Source: Mycocentrospora acerina
Taxonomy: Eukaryota > Ascomycota > Dothideomycetes > Pleosporales
Direction: 5' to 3'
Assembly: GCA_022701365.1 (NCBI GenBank)
Contig: JAKUHH010000148.1
Span: forward strand, 310,001 to 374,000
Length of the DNA: 64,000 nucleotides
The position numbers were made by a program, and so were the translations under genes. How positions within the stretch are numbered: position 1 is the stretch's first letter; every line of letters begins with the position of its first letter. Below, piece after piece: positions 57,013-64,000 of the stretch. The notes under the pieces were generated by a model. That model was not told the origin of the DNA, did no database searches, and saw only the letters and a list, made by a program, of their open reading frames with translations.

Positions 57013-58062
57013 TCAGCTTGCCCAGCTTAGTTCATATCCATAGACGGTACGGCGAAGAAGTTCGTCCTGGAGAAAGTCAGCCTATCGTTAAGATGGTTTG
57101 GTTCTAGATCTACGCACACCCGGGTCTTCTTCGAACATAACCTTATCCATGACCTTTTCAAATGTCTTAGAAACAGTAAAACCTGATTCTCGAGCCAAGT
57201 CAAAGAATGCCAGGTCTTTCTCGAGAAGCCATGGGCGATATGGTGTAAAGAAGACGTAGGCCCTTGATGCGGGTGACTTCTTCAAGGTCAGTTGAACAGT
57301 TTTGATCAGCTTCTCATGCTCGGAGTGATTGAATAGAAGATCAGCTAGGATGAGTACGTCGAAACCTTGCTCGTTGGAGATATGTTTTGTGAGCTCTTCG
57401 ACAGGTGCTCCCCATAGATAGCCCTGACTTGGATTAGTAATGTTGCATACGCGGAGCATGCTCACTAACCTCAGCAGCAATGGATCGCGGTGTGGGTAAC
57501 AATTCACAGTGGTCGATATTGTACTGCAAATTTTCAACCAACTCAGCATCAGGGTAGTCTGTTACTACCACTTGAGAGGCTCCATTTAGAGCACAGACGA
57601 GACTGGGAAGTCCTGCCCCTGCGCCAAGTTCAAGCACTGTCTTGCCCTTTACAAGATTATCTGATTGCTCTTCAAAATACAGAGATAAGGTTCGCCCCGC
57701 ATTCCATAGAAAGTGTCCCTGATTTTGTCAGTGTCCATGTCGAAGTCCTGTATTACCTCCCAACCCAGAAAGATCAGCATGGAAAACATAGAAACATGAA
57801 GACATGGAATCTACAAAAAATTGAAAGTCTCCCAGAACATAACAACGAGAAGAATATTAACGAAATAGGTTTCCCTGCTGTTCTTTGATCTTGGTGACAA
57901 ATCGGTTCTTACCCACAATGGATTGTGCCCAACTAATCGCACAGTGAGCTCCTTTCCAGAAAGCAACTGATGGGAAGCATTGGTCGCTTGTTTCTCTGGT
58001 TCATAGTAATCAGTAGGCTCTTGAAAGAGGTCCAAGCCACCCTCGTCGGCCTCTGAAGACAT
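57013..58062 (-). CDS. Efm7-like (Nnt1) protein N-terminal/lysine methyltransferase
   Basis: Four exons on the minus strand (58062-57913, 57718-57470, 57423-57118, 57066-57013; introns 194, 46 and 51 nt) give 252 residues. Yeast Efm7 methylates the N-terminal glycine and adjacent lysine of translation elongation factor eEF1A. The chain begins with a short acidic head (EGGLDLFQEPTDYY), then the family block VRLVGHNPLW joined to GHFLWNAGRT. The SAM-binding motif is VLELGAGAGLPS (residues 78-89), followed by VVTDYPDAELVENLQYNID. Motif IV-like DVLILADLLFNHSEHEKLI and VFFTPYRPW follow, and the last exon supplies DELLRRTVYGYEL, typical of the C-terminus. Exon ends were fixed by these blocks; the first intron is unusually long here. 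Confidence 0.9.
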
Positions 58063-59264
58063 TGCAAATAGGTAAGTTGTGACGAGATGGTTCCTTGGCG
58101 GATATTGGAGTAGTTTTTGGGTTGAGCCACCACAGCCACTCGCTTGGCGTGTGCGCTATCATGTGCTAAAGTCCCAACCTCACAATTGGTGGCATCTCTG
58201 AAGCCAACCGAAAATACCCAGCCCTACCAACATCGAGCAAACGCCGCTGATCCACCACCGTTTCGTCGTCGCCTAGCCTTCCCAATCTGACAACTCAATG
58301 AAAACGTCCCTTGCTGTTGACTTCCACCAACCTCTCTGTTCCTTGGGCTGCAGCATCGTGCGCCTGATCATACGTCTGTTGGGGACTCCACAGTATCCCC
58401 ACGCGTTCCGTTCCACAGGCTATTGCCGACGTAGCGTAGAGCGTTTCCGTGGTTGAGATATATGGTACAACTGCCAAGTTACTTTTCGACCTTTACATTG
58501 TTTCCCGCGCCTCGTACTTCTCATATCTAAGGTGTTTCTTCTTTTATCCCAACACTGCTTTCCTCATCTAAAAGCTGTTCCCAAACACCCTAGCCCGATT
58601 CTAACCACACTAAACCACTTCAAGCTAAACTTGCTCACGCTAATGAGACACACGGAAGAGCTTCTGGGCGGGTATCACGATTCACCAAGCATAGACATTC
58701 TCAGTTAATCCTTTTGTGGGCTACGGCACTCGACCGACTCGCTTCTAATCGGCTTGCGAGTTGTCACCATCATAGGAGAATAGCCTGGCCTTTCCTGTTT
58801 GCGTGGGTTGGCCCTGTGTCACTTGCTTCCAGTGACCACCTTCCACCTGCATCTATCTGCATCTATCCCACGCAACCATCAAGGTAGTCGTAGGCAAGCG
58901 TACAGGGTCAAGACTTTCAGCCACACGGGAACTGGACCCTTTGCATCTCGCAGAAGCCCGACCTGGTCCGAGCAAGCTCTACCTTTGCCCCCGGACTGTT
59001 ACAAGAGGGTACAGTTGAGCCCAGAGTCGATCTCTTTACCATACGACCACGTTATTTGCTCGGGTTACGGTTGCCAACACTGTGGGATCTCGCCACCGAT
59101 CCCCCGCACACGTTTCCCGCGTGCGCTGTGCGCCGCAAGCTTTGAATACTCACTCACTTCCCATCGCCAATCCTGCCTACCTGTATTGCTTACACGGTTC
59201 GGAGAGACTGGTCGGGTCGCTGCGGATTGAGCAAGTTTTGCTGTTATTGTCTTAGCTTCTCATC
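58063..59264. promoter_or_regulatory. Divergent promoter between Efm7-like and copper-fist genes, with Mac1-like sites
   Basis: This 1.2-kb region lies between two divergent starts. Two TTTGCTCG sequences occur: one on the minus strand (about 58234-58241) and one on the plus strand (59055-59062). They match the yeast Mac1 copper-response core TTTGC(T/G)C(A/G). A further TTGCTCA lies at 58631-58637. A 143-codon frame (58799-59230) ends just before the copper-fist start and is judged leader sequence. Confidence 0.5.
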
Positions 59265-61148
59265 ATGTGGGCCGAAGTGAACGGAGAGCGCAAGAAGGTT
59301 GCTTGGTATGTTTCTCTCGGTCCTGTTCCCACACACCTACACCAAGTCCGCCTCCCCTTCAAGACCACAAAGCTTTCTCACAGCTATGACGCGAGTATCG
59401 AAACATTCTGTGAGGGGTCCGGTCGACTGTGTGTCGTTGAGACGAATCGATCGTTACCAGATTCGGCACAAGATTTCAACGTGCCAACGTTTGACAAGTC
59501 GCGACACGACTTTTCAGGCACATCGCTCAAGATGGAAAATTTTATAGTATGATGCATCTACTGACTTTCATGTAGCGGCCCGTGTATCCGGGGACACCGC
59601 TCCTCAAAGTGTGACCACAGAGACCGAGTGCTCGTCGAGGTTCGGAAACCTGGCCGTCCTTTGAGCAGCTGCCCGCATCCTAGTGGTTCGTGCAGCTGCG
59701 AGCGCGTTGTCATCAATTACACTATCCCAAAATCCTCAGAGTGCGCTTGTCCATCAGAAAGCGCGTCACCAGTGACTGCATCTGTTGCCGGCAATAGTCG
59801 AATTGAGAAGAACAGAAGAAAATCTACAGCGATTACCCCTTCATCTTTAGAGAGGGCTATCAAAGCTAGTCAGGATGCAGAGACTGACACTTCATCATTC
59901 ACATACACGCCAACGGAAATGAGTGGCAGTATCGAAGCATCGCCCCCATCTAGTGCAAGCTCAACTCCTCGCCTACCTCCCGCTCAACGAGAAAGCGTTT
60001 CCAGCTGTTGCAAGCCGAAACCTGTACAAAAACCTGCTCAAAAACAAGGAGGGTGTTGTGGCAACAAACCCAAGCAACAATCGGAGCCAGTACCAGTGCC
60101 AACGTCAGTCAAGTCTTGCTGTGCAAGTTCAAAGCCCCAACCAAATTCGGCCGTCGCTAGTCAGCCGAGCAGTACTCAGCAGTTTGGACAGCACTTCCAG
60201 TTTCAGATACAGCCACAACTTCAAACCCCGCAATTCCAAGATTTTCAGCGACATCCATCCGTACCACCGGCATACCCTTTCGGTTTTGGTGCGCCAATAT
60301 ACAACCATGCAGCGGCAGCCTATCAGCAACCAGCCCCGGTAGCGATGAGCCCTACAATGCACAATTCTATACCTCAGCTTGTTCCCCAGCACTTGGGCCA
60401 GCATGCTCCTGAACATAACTGCCATTGTGGCGAGTCATGCAGTTGTTTCGGATGTGCAGCTCATCCTAACAACGCTACCATGATGGAATATGTACGGCTT
60501 ATGGCGCAGTTCCAGTACACTGGTGGATTCGGAACCATGGCACCGCCACTGTACGACATACCCGCATACCCTCATCAACCTAGGACAGGAGTCGAGGCAG
60601 GTCATCCCATGACATTCAGCCAACTTCCCCCAAGTTTCCAGACACCTTTTCCAGCACACATGGCTTTCCAAACAGGCATGAACATGTCTTCGGTATCAGG
60701 CACGCCATTACCAGTTTCTGAGTCTTGGCAACAGCCCTCGATCCCGACTACTTCGATACCTGAAGCCCAGTTTTTGCATATTAATACCTCAACACCGATA
60801 CAGAGTTCGATGGATTCTCAGATTGCGCCGAAGGTAGAGGACCCGGTAGCAACGCCTGTTGCAAATAGTCCAAGCGATGGAAACGAGGAGGAAACCGCCA
60901 CACTATCACCATCATCGTTCTTCTGGAACCAGATGGTATTGCCCAATTGCAGCGATGCCACGGGTACTTGCCAATGCGGTGATGGCTGTGAATGTGTGGG
61001 CTGCCTCACTCACGGTGGCCATAACGGTGTCCCACTCGAGACCCCGACCATCAGCGAACAAGACGCCTTCCCTGAATTCATCACAAACAGCCATCTCGAA
61101 TTGGACGACTCGGCAAATTTCTTGAGCTTCCACACGTCTCCAGCGTGA
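59265..61148 (+). CDS. Copper-fist transcription factor (Mac1/Cuf1/GRISEA type)
   Basis: Two exons (59265-59305 and 59576-61148; intron 270 nt) encode 537 residues. The N-terminal copper fist reads MWAEVNGERKKVACGPCIRG, then HRSSKCDHRDRVLVEV, RKPGRP and SSCPHPSGSCSC, with all four zinc ligands and the RGRP/KGRP-like minor-groove hook (KPGRP here). The intron splits the first Cys codon. The C-terminal part carries two copper-binding-type clusters: CHCGESCSCFGCAAH from C296 and CQCGDGCECVGCLTH from C479, as in Mac1, Cuf1 and GRISEA REP motifs. A CC-rich segment (SSCCKPK, GGCCGN, SCCASS) sits at about residues 140-195. It should act in the nucleus, sensing copper and regulating copper uptake. 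The middle is Gln/Pro-rich, likely activating. Confidence 0.94.
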
Positions 61149-62258
61149 AAATAAATCACGCCAACTGACGACTCTCGCAAATCTCGATTAGTACCACAGC
61201 CGCAAAGGCATCCATGTCTTCACCCCCCTCCCTCCCCCACCCCCCGTTTTCATCTCACTTTGCCCCACGACGCTCACGATGCTTTCTTCTCTTCTCACTT
61301 GCATATTTTCTCAGACCGCTTTGCATTGTGCATGTCGTATGTAGTCTTCACACCGACACCGACACCGGAAAAGGATACGTTATTTTGGTATGGCATTCAC
61401 GGAATGGGATAGTTTGATTTACCGCGCCTAGACGCCTAGTCACGGCGTCATGTTTGCCACGGCTTTGTCTAGAGGTCACAATGCATTGGGCAAAAGTGTA
61501 ATTACTCAGTAGTTCATACCTCGAATTCAAATCGTATCAATGTGTAAAAAAAAATACGGTGCCATCTTTGAATTGATTAACAACTATCGTCAGGCATCAA
61601 AACTCCTCACGACCTCTTGTGATGATAGGTGAGAATCAGAGATGGGGAGTTGAGGTATGAGCATTACTTATTGTCGAAACATCGTCCGTCTCGATGTGAA
61701 ATTCAAAAGAATGTTCAGAGCCCATACATCTTTCTTCGTGAAATATGTTGGAAAAAAACTAGCGCAGTATCCTTAGTCCATTCCATACAACCAGTGCCTA
61801 ATAAACATCCGCCATCGACATCTCGTTTGAGAAGAAAATAGACAGAAAAGTAAAAGCCGAACTGCATATGGTGACGCTTGCCATTTGAGGGGTATATGCA
61901 AATAAAAGAAAGAGCTTAGGCTCATACCAAGAGAATCGAAAGTGATCTGAAGCGGGAGAAAAGCTAGCTGTAGTCGTTGTAAACAGTGAAAAAATCGTTC
62001 ATCTAAGAGATGTCGACAAACTGAAAAAGTTCGCCGTCGTTCTGAAATCCGAATACCTCTCAAAAAAAGACGCCGAGATTCACACTATATGAAGACGTCT
62101 TTCCATACTAGTGAGTGCTTCAATTTGAGAAAGTAGGCCCAAATTGTGTCCACTTGAGAAGGCTGAAATATAGACAAAGTCGAGGGTGTTCCGAGAACCA
62201 AAATCTAAATTAATTCGAGAAGGGGCTAATGATTCGAGGACTTGGGTCGCGATAATAT
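61149..62258. other. Convergent intergenic region, 1.1 kb
   Basis: 3' flanks of the copper-fist (+) and SUN (-) genes. A short CACCGACACC tandem (about 61351-61365) was noted. No gene seen. Confidence 0.45.
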
Positions 62259-63786
62259 CTAGTCATCGGTAAGGACTAAAGTGAGAGTGCCTTGAGGTCT
62301 AATAGCGGCCTTGAAATGCGAAACATTAGCATAGCCTGATCTAAAATATCTGTACAACTTACCGTGCAGCCGCGGCTTCTATCGTCCCAACACTCATCAG
62401 CTTGGCAGTACTGGTCGGTAGACTTTATGTACCTGCAGGGGCTGACGATACTGTCTCCCACGAAGGTGATAGAATAGTCAAGGGGTGTATTTTTGTTCAG
62501 CTCATTTTGCTTCAAGCTGGAGAACCCCATATTCATATTGATGTCGTCCCAGGATGTTCCAAAGATAACAGGCCCCCAGTTACCTTTGTTCTTGCCATCT
62601 ACACCCCAAGTGCAGGCCTCGCCCTCCGGAATACCCTTCTTGTTGACATAGTAGTGCGCTGAGGTAGCTTTGCCTTCCCAGAAGAAGTACTTGGCTTGAT
62701 CAGGGTTGGCTAAGAAGCCTGTCTCGCCAGGGCCGACAGTAAGCGGGAAGACCATAGACTCGGTCCCTTTCAAAAGATTAACTTCATTAGTCATCCGATG
62801 GAACAAATGAATTTAGGTTGCTCATTATGGTATGATGCCGGAGAGTGCTTACCAGGATAGTCAGTGCGGCATATGGAAACAGAGTGAGAAAGTTTATTCT
62901 CTACCTTGACAGTCATATTTTGAGAGCTTTTCCCACAGAGCGTCTTACCAATTGATCCGTCTGCCATTTGCAAAAAACCGTTGTCGTTACAGTACAGACC
63001 ACCAATGGTTTGGCCAGTTCTGCCCTGCTTGGCGGGAAAAGAGAGCTTGAGGTAAGGGTTCGGGCACCCATATGAACAAAATGTGCCGGGTTCACAGCAA
63101 GTACCATCTTCGCAAGAATCTTGGACAACAGTTCTGATACCGTCGAAGCCATCGTTTCCACGGTAGGCTGGGTCTTGAATGCCTGACCAGCCTCCCAAAC
63201 CCTCATGCCAGAGGGGCAATGCTCCATATCCGAATGGGAATTTATTGCAAGGAAGCCGATTATTGGGAAACTCAACGTCACACTCAGAGCAGATTCCATT
63301 CTGGTCGACAAGCTCCTTTGCTGTCTTTGTGGAGCGAGCTGGCTGTGATGCAGTCTCTGCGATAGCACTCGGAGTAGCTTCAACATACGATGGAGTGACC
63401 GAACGGATAAGCTCCTGTATCTGGGATATGGGCTCTTGGATAGATGATGAAAGCATAAAATACTTTATCGTTTGTCGGGATTGCTGTTCTGGAATTGGCA
63501 TAGGTGTAGGAAGCATTACCGAACTGTCCGTCGAAGTCGAAAGGGTACTATCGCCGCCCCAGGCTAGAGTACCATTGAGAATACCTTGATTGAATTCCTT
63601 CTCGGAGATAGGATTGCCTTCAAGTTCGTATATAATAATCGTCTCGACAACAGGCGAGGCATAAACAACAGCGCTGGGCTGAGCAATTTGCAGATTAGTC
63701 ATGTGAGCCCGACGGTGAACACATGTGTGTGGCTTCGCAATCGACACCGTTGCAGTTGCCACGAGAATAGCAATATGGAGCTTCAT
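62259..63786 (-). CDS. SUN-family secreted cell-wall protein (GH132)
   Basis: Three exons on the minus strand (63786-62853, 62766-62363, 62309-62259; introns 86 and 53 nt) encode 462 residues. The ATG at 63786 is preferred because a signal peptide (MKLHIAILVATATVSIA) follows directly; the ATG at 63813 would add nine residues. After a Ser/Thr/Pro-rich variable part, the SUN domain contains PFGYGALPLWHEGLGGWSGI, CEDGTCCEPGTFCSYGCPNP, IGGLYCNDNGFLQMADGSIG, NKLSHSVSICRTDYPG, ACTWGVDGKNKGNWGPVIFG and a C-terminal Cys pair. GH132/SUN proteins (Sim1, Uth1, Nca3; Aspergillus Sun1) act on beta-1,3-glucan in septation and hyphal growth. The final exon (AAIRPQGTLTLVLTDD) replaces a read-through tail and fits the family's terminal strand. 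Confidence 0.88.
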
Positions 63787-64000
63787 ATTGACTTGATGCT
63801 TCCACGTAAACATTCTGATTAGACGTTGTTAGCAGCTGCACCAACAGTTATTCAGTGAAACGCTCGAGCAATAGATAGCTGAGTTACTCACCCTGTTGGT
63901 ATGTGAGATAAGGTGCTCACTCGAAAGATCGAGTTTCTACAGAAAAGTTGTGTGAGAAGACACGATCCTCGTTTGTGAGAGGAATTGACGTTTCCTTGAG

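Noticed and set aside
58799..59230. 143-codon frame ending just before the copper-fist start
   Set aside because: No family likeness. It sits where the 5' leader of the copper-fist gene is expected.
54776..64000. A biosynthetic or virulence gene cluster at the right end
   Set aside because: The neighbours (methyltransferase of eEF1A, copper-fist factor, SUN wall protein) have unrelated housekeeping roles and divergent promoters. No core enzyme or transporter is present.

Overview
The window is nuclear DNA of a filamentous ascomycete. Genes are compact and mostly have 0-4 short introns (46-270 nt, typical GT...AG ends, CTAAC/CTAAT-like branch points), and they lie on both strands with intergenic gaps of 0.15-2 kb. 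The protein set points the same way: Gel-type GH72, SUN-family GH132, PMP3, Pfa3, Irs4, a Pom1-like DYRK kinase and an Egh16-like secreted protein. That combination, with a small AT-rich gene-poor island, fits a plant-associated Pezizomycotina, perhaps Dothideomycetes. The genus cannot be read from the sequence.

Layout, left to right. (1) 0-10.5 kb: 3' part of an Hcs1/SMUBP2-type helicase, a Ser-rich coiled-coil protein, a BTB protein and a seven-TM protein, then 1.8 kb without a convincing gene. (2) 10.5-25 kb: Irs4 and DNA ligase IV (divergent), a small mitochondrial protein and KEOPS subunit Pcc1 (divergent), Rex3 exonuclease and an Lpl1-type lipase (divergent), and a GT25 glycosyltransferase. 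(3) 25-36 kb: Pfa3 palmitoyltransferase (divergent from GT25), an Sso-type syntaxin, a GPI-anchored GH72 transglycosylase, a Ygr210-type GTPase and a Pex30/DysF membrane protein. (4) 37-50.4 kb: a 1543-aa Pom1-like kinase, indoleamine 2,3-dioxygenase, a CsbD-like stress protein, PMP3 and a CNOT11 homologue. (5) 50.4-54.7 kb: AT-rich, gene-poor island holding one small secreted cysteine-rich protein. (6) 54.7-64 kb: Egh16-like protein, Efm7-type methyltransferase, a copper-fist transcription factor and a SUN-family wall protein.

Most genes are housekeeping and do not form one pathway. Several concern the cell surface and polarity: GH72, SUN, syntaxin, Pom1, PMP3. I see no polyketide or NRPS cluster, no intact transposon, no tRNA and no rRNA. 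The least ordinary parts are the AT-rich island with its 8-cysteine secreted protein next to an Egh16-like gene, the fungal CNOT11, a 10-nt micro-exon, very small terminal exons in several genes, and paired Mac1-like sites in front of the copper-fist gene.

Exon boundaries below were worked out by eye from reading frame, splice consensus and protein-family fit. No alignment or transcript data were available.
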